Positions 54,623 to 64,000 of a stretch of DNA of 64,000 nucleotides are shown piece after piece. The number at the start of each line of letters is the position of its first letter. Within the stretch, counting starts at the first letter, position 1. The stretch is from Asticcacaulis solisilvae (GTDB lineage: Bacteria; Pseudomonadota; Alphaproteobacteria; Caulobacterales; Caulobacteraceae). The stretch covers positions 1 to 64,000 of the forward strand of contig NZ_JAGGMI010000019.1 of assembly GCF_017875235.1 (NCBI RefSeq). Reading direction: 5' to 3'. Both the position numbers and the translations under genes were made by a program. The notes under the pieces were generated by a model. The model saw only the letters and a program-made list of their open reading frames with translations, was not told the DNA's origin and searched no databases.

Positions 54623-56536
54623 ATGTCCCTGCTCAATACCGCCGCACGCATCGCCATGATGGCCGCCGTCATGGCCGCCGGCTCCGTTTCCGCCGAGCCG
54701 CTGAAAGGGTGGCCGAAGATAACCTCCGCGATTTCTCCCGATGCGGCCGTCGAGGCGAAGGTGGCGAAACTGCTGGCCGGCATGACGCTGCGCCAGAAGA
54801 TCGCCCAGATGACGCAGGTCGAGATCAAAACCGTCACCCCGGCGGACATCAAGGCCTACCAGTTCGGCTCGGTGCTGAATGGCGGCGGCTCGTGGCCCAA
54901 TATGGACAAGCACGCGACGCCGAAAACCTGGATCACCATGGCCGACAGCTTCTACAATGCCGCGAAGATTCCGCTGCTGTGGGGCACGGACGCGGTGCAC
55001 GGCCATTCCAACGTCTACGGCGCCACCATCTTCCCGCACAATATCGGCCTGGGCGCTGCGCGCAACCCGGAACTGGTCCGCGAGATCGGCGTCGCCACGG
55101 CAAGGGCCGCGCGCGCCACCGGCGTCAACTGGGCGTTTTCGCCGACCGTCGCCGTCGTGCAGAACCCGCGCTGGGGCCGCACCTATGAAAGCTTTTCGTC
55201 CGACCCTGAACTGGTCCGCGCCTATGGCGAGGCCTACACGACCGGCATGCAGGGCGACTTCAAAAAGGCCGGCAATATCATTGCCACGGCGAAGCACTTC
55301 ATCGGTGACGGCGGCACCGACCAAGGCATCGACCAGGGCATCACGAAAGTCTCCGAGACCGACCTGATCAATACCCACGCGCCTGGCTATTTCGGCGCGC
55401 TCGAGGCCGGCGCCCAGACCGTCATGGTATCCTACAACAGCTGGACCGATCCGGTGACGGGCAAGGCCTGGGGCAAGATGCACGGCAATGGCTACCTGCT
55501 CAACGACGTCCTCAAGGACAAGATGGGTTTTGACGGCTTCGTCGTCTCGGACTGGAACGCCATTTCGCAGATCCCCGGCTGCAGCAACGACCATTGCCCG
55601 CAGGCCATCAATGCCGGGGTCGACATGATCATGGTGCCGTTCGACTGGAAAAATTTCATCGACAAGACCGTCGCCGATGTCGAGGCGGGCACGATCTCGC
55701 AGGCCCGAATCGATGACGCCGTCACACGCATCCTGAGGGTCAAGGTCCGCGCCGGCCTGTTTGGCGCCCGCCCGTCAGCCAATGCCTATGCCGGCAAACC
55801 TTCGGCACTGCTGGCGCGCGAACTCGGCCGCCGCGCCGTCGCCGAAACCCTGGTCCTGCTCAAGAACGAAAAGGCCGCCCTGCCGCTGAAGGCCGGGAGC
55901 AAGCTGCTGGTCGTCGGCAAGAGCGCCGACAACCTGGCCAACCAAGCTGGCGGCTGGAGCATCACCTGGCAGGGCACGGGTAATACCAATGTTGACTATC
56001 CCAATGCCGACAGCGTGCTGAGCGCGATCAAATCGGCCAATACCGGCGGCACGATCACCTACAGCGCCACGGGCGCCGATGTCGATGTCAGCCAGTTCGA
56101 CGCCGTCATCGCCGTCATCGGCGAAACGCCCTATGCCGAAGGGGCGGGGGACATCAAGCCGGGTAAGCTGATCTCACACAGTGCGCGCTTCCCGGCCGAT
56201 CTTGATGTCTTGAAGGCCGTATCGGGCAAGGGCAAGCCGGTGGTCACTGTCTTTGAATCCGGCCGCACCGTCTATGCCAATGACCTGATCAATGCCTCGG
56301 ACGCGTTCGTGGCCGCTTGGTTGCCGGGCACCGAAGGCAAGGGCGTCACCGACGTCCTGTTCGGCAGCAAGGACTTCCATGGCGTCCTGCCGTTCTCGTG
56401 GCCGGCGACGCCGTGCGAAGGCGCGGCATTGTTCCCGGTGGGCTATGGCCTCAGCTATGCTAAACCTGCGGCAACGGCCACGCTGGACGTGGCGAATGTG
56501 ACAGGGTGTCCCACGCATGCCGCAGCCAATCCGTAA
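54623..56536 (+). CDS. GH3 beta-glucosidase, exported
   Basis: A 637-residue enzyme starting at ATG 54623 after GAGGATATC, with signal peptide MSLLNTAARIAMMAAVMAAG (cleavage after VSA). The GH3 N-terminal barrel (about residues 40-375) shows PLLWGTDAVHGHSNV, NPRWGRTYESFSSDPEL, AKHFIGDGGT and the nucleophile Asp in GFVVSDWNAI. The second alpha/beta domain (about 395-600) has ETLVLLKNEKAALPLK and GETPYAEGAGD, with the likely acid/base Glu. It is short for the family: it ends at the second domain, without the fibronectin-like or binding module seen in many exo-glucosidases. The end overlaps halogenase 3 by 20 nt. Confidence 0.9.
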   Translation: MSLLNTAARIAMMAAVMAAGSVSAEPLKGWPKITSAISPDAAVEAKVAKLLAGMTLRQKIAQMTQVEIKTVTPADIKAYQFGSVLNGGGSWPNMDKHATPKTWITMADSFYNAAKIPLLWGTDAVHGHSNVYGATIFPHNIGLGAARNPELVREIGVATARAARATGVNWAFSPTVAVVQNPRWGRTYESFSSDPELVRAYGEAYTTGMQGDFKKAGNIIATAKHFIGDGGTDQGIDQGITKVSETDLINTHAPGYFGALEAGAQTVMVSYNSWTDPVTGKAWGKMHGNGYLLNDVLKDKMGFDGFVVSDWNAISQIPGCSNDHCPQAINAGVDMIMVPFDWKNFIDKTVADVEAGTISQARIDDAVTRILRVKVRAGLFGARPSANAYAGKPSALLARELGRRAVAETLVLLKNEKAALPLKAGSKLLVVGKSADNLANQAGGWSITWQGTGNTNVDYPNADSVLSAIKSANTGGTITYSATGADVDVSQFDAVIAVIGETPYAEGAGDIKPGKLISHSARFPADLDVLKAVSGKGKPVVTVFESGRTVYANDLINASDAFVAAWLPGTEGKGVTDVLFGSKDFHGVLPFSWPATPCEGAALFPVGYGLSYAKPAATATLDVANVTGCPTHAAANP

Positions 56537-58022
56537 AGTCGTCATCGCGGGGGGAGGGACCGCCGGCTGGATGGCCGCCGCCCTCCTGTCGCGCCTGGCA
56601 ACCAATCTCGACATTCGCCTGATCGAGTCCGATGAGATCGGTACGATTGGGGTTGGCGAGGCGACTATCCCCGCGATCAAGACCTTCAACCGCCTGGCCG
56701 GGATCGACGAAGACGCCTTCATGCGGGCGACCCAGGCTTCGTTCAAGCTGGGCATCGCGTTCAACGGCTGGAACGGCGAAGGTTCCAGCTACATGCACGG
56801 CTTCGGCAAGATAGGGCAGGACCTCGGCTGGTTGCGCATGCACCACTATTGGGTCAAGGCGCGTGGTAGCGGCCGCGTGCCGCAAAACCTGGCGGACTAT
56901 TCGATCAACACGGCGGCAGCCTATGCCGGGCGCTTCATGCGCTCGCGGCCGGACATGCCGGAGAGCCCGCTGCGTGACATCGCCTATGCCTACCATTTCG
57001 ACGCCGGCCTGTTTGCCCGCTTCCTGCGCGGTGAGGCCGAGGGCAGGGGCGTCCGCCGCACCGAAGGCAAGATCATCGACGTGGCGCAACGCAGCGACGA
57101 TGGCTTCATCGAGGCGGTGGTGCTGGAAGGCGGCGAGCGCATCGACGGCGAGCTGTTTATTGATTGCTCAGGCCTGCGCGGCCTGCTGATCGAACAGACC
57201 TTGAAGACAGGTTATGAAGACTGGACGCACCTTCTGCCGTGCGACCGCGCCGTGGCGGTGCCGTGCGCCTCGACGCCCGACTTCGTGCCCTATACCAAGG
57301 CGACGGCGCGCGCCGCCGGCTGGCAGTGGCGCATCCCATTGCAGCACCGCATAGGCAATGGCTATGTCTTTTCCAGCGCCCACATCAGCGAGTACGAGGC
57401 GACAGCGACGCTTCTGGCCAATCTTGATGGCGAGGCCCTGGCTGATCCGCGCGTCATCCGCTTCACCACGGGCCGCCGTAAAAAGTCGTGGAATCGCAAT
57501 GTCGTGGCCATCGGGCTTTCGGGCGGTTTCCTCGAGCCGCTGGAATCGACCAGCATTCACCTGATCCAGAGCCATCTGCTGCGTCTCTTGTCGCTCTTCC
57601 CGGACACAGCCTTTGACCCGCGCACCATCGATGAGTTCAACGCCCAGAGCGAGTTCGAGTTTTCACGCATTCGCGACTTTATCATCGCCCACTACTATCT
57701 CAACAATCGCGACGAGCCGTTGTGGCGCGCCTGCCGCGACATCGCTTTGCCCGAAGCCTTGCGCCGCAAGCTCGACAATTTCGCCGCCGCCGGGCGGGTG
57801 TTCAAGGACGGCGAGGAACTGTTCGCCGAGGAGAGCTGGATCCAGGTGCTGATCGGCCAGGGCCTGATCCCCGAAAGCTACGATCCGTTTGTCGATCTCC
57901 AGCCCGACGAAAGAATCATAAGATATCTCAATGACATTGCCCGCGTCATCACCAAGTGCGTCGGTGTCATGCCGTCGCATGCGGATTATGTCGCAGGGCA
58001 GGTCGCCGCAGGAAGGATGTAA
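56517..58022 (+). CDS. FAD-dependent tryptophan halogenase-like protein, copy 3
   Basis: This 501-residue PrnA-family protein starts at an ATG inside the last 20 nt of the GH3 gene, so the two are translationally coupled. It shows GGGTAGWMAA (about residues 12-21), IGVGEATIPA, catalytic lysine K77 in ASFKLGIAFNGW, WQWRIPLQHR and the EPLESTSIHL segment. The active-site landmarks are complete. It is the third such gene in the window, again in a TonB-receptor/glycosidase group. Nothing nearby encodes a flavin reductase. The close coupling to a glycosidase suggests it acts with carbohydrate uptake or on a glycoside aglycone (speculative). Confidence 0.92.
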   Translation: MPQPIRKVVIAGGGTAGWMAAALLSRLATNLDIRLIESDEIGTIGVGEATIPAIKTFNRLAGIDEDAFMRATQASFKLGIAFNGWNGEGSSYMHGFGKIGQDLGWLRMHHYWVKARGSGRVPQNLADYSINTAAAYAGRFMRSRPDMPESPLRDIAYAYHFDAGLFARFLRGEAEGRGVRRTEGKIIDVAQRSDDGFIEAVVLEGGERIDGELFIDCSGLRGLLIEQTLKTGYEDWTHLLPCDRAVAVPCASTPDFVPYTKATARAAGWQWRIPLQHRIGNGYVFSSAHISEYEATATLLANLDGEALADPRVIRFTTGRRKKSWNRNVVAIGLSGGFLEPLESTSIHLIQSHLLRLLSLFPDTAFDPRTIDEFNAQSEFEFSRIRDFIIAHYYLNNRDEPLWRACRDIALPEALRRKLDNFAAAGRVFKDGEELFAEESWIQVLIGQGLIPESYDPFVDLQPDERIIRYLNDIARVITKCVGVMPSHADYVAGQVAAGRM

Positions 58023-58025
58023 CCC

Positions 58026-59507
58026 ATGACCTCAATGACGCGTGCGTTTCGCAATCGCCTTCTGGCGTCGACTTTTGCCACCGTTCTGGCCATGGCCATC
58101 CCGTTGACGGCGTGTGGCGGTGCTTCCGGTGGTGGCGTCCCTGCCGCGCCGACCACGCCCGCCGCGACCCGCCTGACTGTCAAGGTATGGGAGACGACCG
58201 GCGACAAGTCGAAACTTCTGGCGCCGCAGGCCGACCTGACCATGGTCGGTGGTGCGGCCACCGGCACCGTCATCACCGTCGATCCATCCCAGACCTTCCA
58301 GTCGATCACCGGCTTTGGCGCTTCGATTACAGATGCCTCGGCCTATCTGATCCAGCAGAAGATGTCGTCTTCACAACGCGACGCCCTGATGCGCGACCTG
58401 TTCAGCGACGCTGGCCTGGGCTTCAGCTTCACGCGCCTGACCATCGGCGCGTCGGACTTCTCCTCGACCCACTATTCCTATGATGACATGCCGGCCGGCC
58501 AGACCGATCCGTCGCTGGCGCATTTCTCGATCGCTTCAGCCAGGACCGACGTCATACCGACCGTCAAGCAGGCCTTAGCGCTCAATCCGAAGCTGACGGT
58601 CATGGCCAGCCCGTGGAGCGCGCCCGGCTGGATGAAGACGAGCGACAGCCTGATCACCGGTTCGCTTAAGCCCGAAGCCTATCCTTATTTCGCCGACTAC
58701 CTGACGCGCTACGTCAAGGCCATGGGTGACGAAGGCGTGCCGATCACCATGCTGACCTTGCAGAACGAGCCGGGCTTCGAGCCGGCCGACTATCCCGGCA
58801 TGCGCGTTGAACCGGCCTCGCGCGCCGCATTCATTGGCGGGCACTTGGGTCCGAAGCTGGCCGCCAGCGGGAAGAGCGTCAAGATCCTCGACTACGACCA
58901 CAACTGGGACCTGGCCAGTTCGCCCTTGACCGTGCTGGGCGACAAGACCGCCAATCCTTACGTCGCGGGCGTGGCCTGGCACTGCTATGGCGGCGATGTC
59001 TCGGCACAATCGAGCGTCCATAATGCCTATCCGGACAAGGAAACCTATTTTACCGAGTGCTCAGGCGGTGAGTGGGCTTCGGCATTCGGCGAAAGCTTTG
59101 CCTGGACGCTCAAGACGCTGGTCGTCAATTCGACGCGCCACTGGTCAAAGGGCGTGCTGATGTGGAACCTGGCGCTCGATGAAAACTTCGGTCCGCACAA
59201 GGGCGGTTGCGGCAACTGTCGGGGCGTGGTGACGATCGATTCGAAGACCGGCGCCGTGACGCGCAATCTCGAATATTATGCCTTTGGCCATGCCTCGAAG
59301 TTCGTGAAGACCGGCGCCGTCCGCATCGCGTCGGATAGCCTGGGCGGCATCGATACTGTGGCGTTCAAGAATCCGGACGGTTCGATCGCGCTGATCGCCG
59401 TCAACGCGGGAACGGCGCTCAAGACTTTCGTGGTCAGCTCCGCGGCGCGCACCTTCAGCTATAGCCTGCCGGCGCAATCCGGCGCGACCTTTGTGTGGAC
59501 GCAGTAG
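58026..59507 (+). CDS. GH30 lipoprotein glycosidase (glucosylceramidase/beta-1,6-glucanase-like)
   Basis: A 493-residue protein starting at ATG 58026, 9 nt after GGAAGGA. A lipoprotein signal ends PLTACGGAS, so it is membrane-anchored. The GH30 barrel starts FQSITGFGASITDASAYLI and has LTIGASDFSS, PWSAPGWMKTSDSLITG, the acid/base Glu in LTLQNEPGFE and the nucleophile Glu in TYFTECSGGEW. A side beta-sandwich closes it (about residues 410-490; SLGGIDTVAFKNPDGS, LIAVNAG). Subfamily members cleave glucosylceramide or beta-1,6-glucan; with GH3 upstream, a beta-glucan substrate is the simpler idea. It is the last gene before a strong terminator. Confidence 0.9.
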   Translation: MTSMTRAFRNRLLASTFATVLAMAIPLTACGGASGGGVPAAPTTPAATRLTVKVWETTGDKSKLLAPQADLTMVGGAATGTVITVDPSQTFQSITGFGASITDASAYLIQQKMSSSQRDALMRDLFSDAGLGFSFTRLTIGASDFSSTHYSYDDMPAGQTDPSLAHFSIASARTDVIPTVKQALALNPKLTVMASPWSAPGWMKTSDSLITGSLKPEAYPYFADYLTRYVKAMGDEGVPITMLTLQNEPGFEPADYPGMRVEPASRAAFIGGHLGPKLAASGKSVKILDYDHNWDLASSPLTVLGDKTANPYVAGVAWHCYGGDVSAQSSVHNAYPDKETYFTECSGGEWASAFGESFAWTLKTLVVNSTRHWSKGVLMWNLALDENFGPHKGGCGNCRGVVTIDSKTGAVTRNLEYYAFGHASKFVKTGAVRIASDSLGGIDTVAFKNPDGSIALIAVNAGTALKTFVVSSAARTFSYSLPAQSGATFVWTQ

Positions 59508-59657
59508 GGACCGAATTTGGGCAATGGCGTGGCAAAAAAATAAGGATGCGATAAATGCGCATTGACCAAAAGCAAAAAAGATGAGACTTATGCACAGGTC
59601 TTGAATTTGGGACCGCAAAATTTGGATAGCCTGCAGCTTCTGCGGGCTTGGGGCGAC

Positions 59658-59690
59658 AAAGGCCTTGGCAGGGATTGCCGAGGCCTTTTT
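59658..59690 (+). terminator. Intrinsic terminator of the GH3-halogenase-GH30 operon
   Basis: AAAGGCCTTGGCA (59658-59670) pairs with TGCCGAGGCCTTT, with one mismatch, followed by a T run to 59690. It lies 150 bp past the GH30 stop. Confidence 0.85.
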
Positions 59691-59721
59691 GCTGCCTGCA
59701 GGTTGGGAAACGGCACGAAAA

Positions 59722-59826
59722 AACCGGCTTTCCAGCCGGTTACGGGAAGATCAATTAGACGGGCCGGGCTTTGGCTAGGGGGGGCGATGAAGACCGGCCC
59801 GTCTAATTACGTGCTCTCAGGCACGT
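59722..59826. repeat. Three consecutive perfect hairpins
   Basis: AACCGGCT/AGCCGGTT (59722-59741, 4-nt loop) is followed by a 15-bp inverted repeat AATTAGACGGGCCGG (59753-59767) and CCGGCCCGTCTAATT (59794-59808), then ACGTGC/GCACGT (59809-59826, 6-nt loop) directly abutting it. They follow the terminator. They could be a structured RNA, a mobile-element remnant or a recombination site. Confidence 0.6.
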
Positions 59827-60145
59827 CCTTCATATGCCAGAACGAATATAAAAAAGTGATGCGTTTCGCTCGCTTAACTGACGATATACCAAATTCCCAA
59901 GAACGCATTGGTCCGACAAATATTTCGGGCATGCCACGCAGGGTTCGGTCCCGTCATCAGGAACATCCTTCGGTGCTTGGCAAAGTCGCCGTGCGGGGAA
60001 GTGAATTTGTCATACGTTTGCCACTTGCTGGCCTCCGCCTTCGGTGTTACATCCATTTTGTCTGAGTAAAGCGTCAAAATAGGCGCTGCCAGACCCGGAG
60101 TGAAACGACGCCGATCAAGCGCCGGCCAGGAAGCAGGGAGTAGCC

Positions 60146-61227
<1,082 letters not shown>

Positions 61228-61228
<1 letters not shown>

Positions 61229-62106
61229 TGGGCGCCCGGGCCGCTTCCCGGCAATGGTCGAACGCCCTGTTCGTGGCGCCGTACCTGATCGCCTATCTCT
61301 GTCTGCTGATCTTCCCGCTGGTCTCCGGCATGGGGTTGAGTCTGTTCAAAGCCGACCTGTTCGGCGGCCGTGAGTTTGTCGGCTTGGAGAACTTCGCGCG
61401 CCTGTTCAAGGACACCGTTTTTTTGCAGTCGGTCGCCAACACCTTTTATTTCGTGCTGCTGACCGTGCCGCCCCTGACGGTCATACCGCTGTTTCTGGCG
61501 CTGTTGCTGAACCGCAGCGACCGCACCGCGGCCATCTTCCGCGGCGTCTTCTTTTCGTCGTCGGTCCTGTCGGTGACCATCGTCACCCTGATCTGGCGCA
61601 TGATCCTGATGACCGAAGGCGGGCTGGCGGCCAATATCCGCCACGCCATGGGCTTCGACGCCATTCCGTTCCTGAGTGATCCCAACCTCGTCATGATCTC
61701 CATGGCGATCATAACCGTCTGGTGGTGCCTGGGCTTGCCGATGATGCTCTATCTGTCGGCGCTTCAGCAGGTGCCGCAGGACATCTATGAGGCCGCCGAG
61801 CTCGACAACAGCGGCTGGTTCCGCACCCTGTGGTCGATCACCCTGCCGGCGCTTAGCCGCACCGTCATCCTGGTCGCTATCTTCCAGTGCGTCCTGCAAT
61901 TCCAGCTCTTTGGCCAGCCGCAACTGATCACCCAGGGCGGACCGAACGGCGCTTCGCGGCCGATCGTGCTGTTCATCTTCGAAGTCGGCTTCCGCCGCTG
62001 GGACATCGGCTATGCCGCCGCCGCCTCGCAGATCCTGTTCGGCATCATCCTGTTGGCCACCCTGATCCAGTACTTCGTCACCAGCCGCAAGCAGGTGTCG
62101 TCATGA
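61228..62106 (+). CDS. Sugar ABC transporter permease (MalF/UgpA type)
   Basis: This 292-residue inner-membrane protein has six or so transmembrane segments (ALFVAPYLIAYLCLLIFPLV, VANTFYFVLLTVPPLTVIPL). The ATPase-coupling EAA loop reads DIYEAAELDNSGWFRTLW, followed by SITLP. The ATG overlaps the ATPase stop (TGATG), and its own stop overlaps the next permease by 4 nt, so all are co-translated. It forms a heterodimeric channel with the second permease. Confidence 0.92.
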
Positions 62107-62939
62107 GCCACGCTTCTCATAAATCCCTCCGCAACACGCTGGTGCTGGTGACGCTGATCGTGCTCGGCTTCATCATGCTGATCCCGCTGATCTGGACGGT
62201 GCTGCTGTCGCTGAAGGCCAATGGCGAGCTGATGCGCTCCACCGCCAATGCCTTCCACGGGCCGTACACGCTTGAGAACTATATCGACATTCTCAACAAC
62301 TCGTCGGTCTTCCGCTGGCTGATGAATTCGGTGATCGTGTCGGGCCTGACGACCCTGGGCGTACTGGTCCTGTCGTCATTGGCCGGCTACGGTTTTGCGC
62401 GCCTCGACTTTCCAGGCCGCGACAAGCTATTCCTGTTCGTCCTCTTCGGCCTGGCCATCCCTGAGCAAGCCGTCATCATCACGCGCCACCAGCTGTTCAC
62501 GGCGCTGCACCTGCATAACTCCTATCCGGGGCTGATCCTGCCGGGCCTGGCAGCGCCCTTCGGCGTCTTCCTGATGACGCAGTATTTCCGCGCCATCCCC
62601 AAGGAACTCGACGAGGCCGCGCTGCTTGATAACGCCTCACGTTTCCAGGTTTTCTGGAAGGTTCTTCTGCCGCTGACCCTGCCGGCACAAGCCACGCTAG
62701 GGATTTTCACATTTCTGGCTTCCTGGAATGAATACTGGTGGCCGCTGATTTCGGCGACGCGATCGGAGATGTTTACCCTGACCGTGGGCCTTGCGGCGTC
62801 GCAGATCAATTTCGCCCAGACCAGTGGTTTGGGCTATCTGATGACCCAGGCGGTGTTCGCCGCCACGCCGATCCTGGTCGTCTACATCATCTTCCAGAAG
62901 TACATCGTCAAGGCGGTGTCGGGAGCGGCGGCGCGATGA
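62103..62939 (+). CDS. Sugar ABC transporter permease (MalG/UgpE type)
   Basis: This 278-residue protein starts at the ATG at 62103, which overlaps the first permease (ATGA). It has six transmembrane segments (LVTLIVLGFIMLIPLIWTVL; LVLSSLAGYGFARLDFPG) and the EAA loop LDEAALLDNASRFQVFWKV with LLPLTLP. It is the usual partner of the MalF-type permease. Its stop overlaps the binding-protein ATG by 4 nt. Confidence 0.92.
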   Translation: MSHASHKSLRNTLVLVTLIVLGFIMLIPLIWTVLLSLKANGELMRSTANAFHGPYTLENYIDILNNSSVFRWLMNSVIVSGLTTLGVLVLSSLAGYGFARLDFPGRDKLFLFVLFGLAIPEQAVIITRHQLFTALHLHNSYPGLILPGLAAPFGVFLMTQYFRAIPKELDEAALLDNASRFQVFWKVLLPLTLPAQATLGIFTFLASWNEYWWPLISATRSEMFTLTVGLAASQINFAQTSGLGYLMTQAVFAATPILVVYIIFQKYIVKAVSGAAAR

Positions 62940-64000
62940 AAAAGCTCCTCCTGGCAGTCGCACTCCTGGCGCTCGGGTCGTGTTCCGAAAAGAGCGAGGT
63001 CACCGAAATCAGCGTTCAGCGCATCTTCGGTGAATGCCGCGCCAATGTGCCGAAGGGCCAGCCGCCGCTGCGCAACCCCGACGGCGAATGCGAGATCGTC
63101 ACCCAGATCCTCGACGACTTCGAAAAGCGGAACCCGGACATCCGGCTCAAGGTCAATATCGCGCCGTGGCCGGGCTACGACCAGCTGTCGGCGCAGTACG
63201 CCGCCGGCGATCCGCCCGACGTTGTCACCATGCATATGTCGGTCATGCCGGACTTCGTGTCGCGCGGCCTGATCGAGCCGCTCGATGCCGATTTCGCCAA
63301 GGTGGGTCTCGACGTGAATAACTTCACGCCGGCGGCGCGTAACGGCGTGACCGTCAAGGGCCATGTCTACGGCATGCCGTTCGACAACTGGACGCAGCTC
63401 TGGCACATCAATATGGGCCTGTTCCAGAAGGCCGGCCTGGTCCGCGACGGGCAACCCATCCTGCCGCACAGCCCTGACGAGTTGCTGGCTCAGGCGCGTC
63501 AGTTCAAGCAAGCGACAGGCCTGCCGTACCTGCTGCAACCGACCGACAATGAACGCGCCGCCTTCACGCGCAACATCTACACCTATCTGCTGGACCAGAA
63601 CGCGGTCTTCTTCCCGGACAACAAGCACATCCGCCTCGACACGCCGGAAGCGCGCCGCATCGTCGAACTGTTCCGCCAGATCTATGCCGAAGGCCTGATG
63701 GCGCCGGCGCAAGATTACCCGGCGGCGATGGCGGCCTTCCTGAACGGGCAGGGCGGGATATGCATGGTCGGCACGTGGATGATCGGCGCTTTCGAGGCCG
63801 AAGCGAATACGCCGGGCCGGCCGCTCTCCGCCGGCTATGCCGTCAGGCCATACCCGATGCTCTATGGCGGCAAGCAGACGGCCTATGTCGATGGCCACGC
63901 CTGGGTGATGCCCAGGCGCGAGCGCACGCCCGAACAACGCGCCGCGGTCATCCGTCTGATGAAGTTCCTGCAACAGCGCGACTATGACTGGTCGCGCACC
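62936..64000 (+). CDS. Sugar-binding lipoprotein of the ABC transporter, 3' end outside window
   Basis: The frame is open from ATG 62936 to the right edge (355 codons seen). The lipoprotein signal is MKKLLLAVALLALGSCSEKS with Cys at residue 16. The rest is a family 1 extracellular solute-binding protein: ILDDFEKRNPDIRLKVNIAP, AQYAAGDPPDVVTMH, GLIEPLDADF, VYGMPFDNWTQLWHIN and AAFLNGQGGICMVGTWM. It captures the substrate in the periplasm for the two permeases. As the gene is last in the operon, the order is ATPase, permeases, binding protein. Confidence 0.9.
   Translation, partial: MKKLLLAVALLALGSCSEKSEVTEISVQRIFGECRANVPKGQPPLRNPDGECEIVTQILDDFEKRNPDIRLKVNIAPWPGYDQLSAQYAAGDPPDVVTMHMSVMPDFVSRGLIEPLDADFAKVGLDVNNFTPAARNGVTVKGHVYGMPFDNWTQLWHINMGLFQKAGLVRDGQPILPHSPDELLAQARQFKQATGLPYLLQPTDNERAAFTRNIYTYLLDQNAVFFPDNKHIRLDTPEARRIVELFRQIYAEGLMAPAQDYPAAMAAFLNGQGGICMVGTWMIGAFEAEANTPGRPLSAGYAVRPYPMLYGGKQTAYVDGHAWVMPRRERTPEQRAAVIRLMKFLQQRDYDWSRT

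Larger units (their letters stand above)
59508..60145. other. Gene-free stretch with clustered hairpins
   Basis: About 640 bp between the GH30 gene and the ABC transporter. An open frame at 59562-60065 has no ribosome site, no recognisable family and crosses the terminator, so I do not call it a gene. Its left part holds a terminator and three perfect hairpins (entries at 59658-59826). The right part (59830-60145) shows no motif I recognise; it must contain the ABC operon promoter. Confidence 0.6.

Noticed and set aside
59562..60065. 167-codon plus frame in the gap before the ABC operon
   Set aside because: No ribosome site, no family, and it runs through a terminator and perfect hairpins, so it is unlikely to be translated.

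Overview
The window is GC-rich DNA that looks like an alphaproteobacterium of the Caulobacterales (Asticcacaulis/Caulobacter/Phenylobacterium type). That placement is inferred from five large TonB-dependent receptors of the Caulobacter/Xanthomonas type that sit beside glycoside hydrolases without any SusD-like partner, from three PrnA-like 'tryptophan halogenase' genes embedded in those loci, and from dispersed intergenic palindromes. No rRNA, tRNA, CRISPR array, integrase or transposase gene was recognised.

Region 1 (1-11.3 kb) is the 3' end of a YD-repeat (Rhs-like) polymorphic toxin locus. A long toxin gene, cut by the left edge, carries YD repeats, a LysM module, a Pro-rich linker, a Gly/Ala-rich hydrophobic block and a variable tip, and overlaps a small immunity candidate. 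Behind it lie two displaced 'orphan' tips, each followed by its own immunity candidate: a frameshifted cassette ending in an ExK-type (nuclease-like) tip plus a TPR-like protein, and a 1028-residue partial copy of the toxin with a third tip plus a 148-residue partner. Shared blocks and short repeated scars at the boundaries point to tip exchange by recombination. The locus ends against a phospholipase C-like gene remnant.

Region 2 (11.4-31 kb) holds three carbohydrate-uptake loci: (a) a GntR/UTRA regulator and halogenase (minus strand) divergent from a TonB receptor; (b) a GntR/FCD regulator, a TonB receptor, an MFS transporter of the anion:cation symporter type and a GH43 beta-xylosidase-like enzyme, suggesting xylan or uronate-containing oligosaccharides; (c) a TonB receptor, a DUF4874/DUF4832 lipoprotein and a Tat-exported amidohydrolase, with no recognisable glycosidase.

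Region 3 (31-50 kb) looks like a locus for alpha-galactoside or alpha-N-acetylgalactosaminide use. It has a GH27 enzyme with NPCBM domain, a TonB receptor, a second halogenase, an AgaR-like DeoR regulator, a Tat-exported GH36 enzyme, a DMT transporter, KbaZ/GatZ, AgaS, a BadF-type sugar kinase, a HAD phosphatase and a GH2 beta-galactosidase. A T-rich TTTCGTTT motif recurs upstream of four transcription units here. Outer-membrane uptake, exo-glycosidase trimming, inner-membrane transport, kinase, AgaS and aldolase-subunit steps fit one pathway, but the catalytic aldolase subunit, a GalNAc-6-P deacetylase and a tagatose-6-P kinase are not in the window.

Region 4 (50-64 kb) has a LacI regulator, two perfect 16-bp LacI-type operators, a TonB receptor, a GH3 beta-glucosidase, a third halogenase and a GH30 lipoprotein, suggesting a beta-glucan. 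After a 640-bp gene-free stretch with a strong terminator and three more perfect hairpins comes a MalK/UgpC-type sugar ABC transporter (ATPase, two permeases, binding lipoprotein) cut by the right edge.
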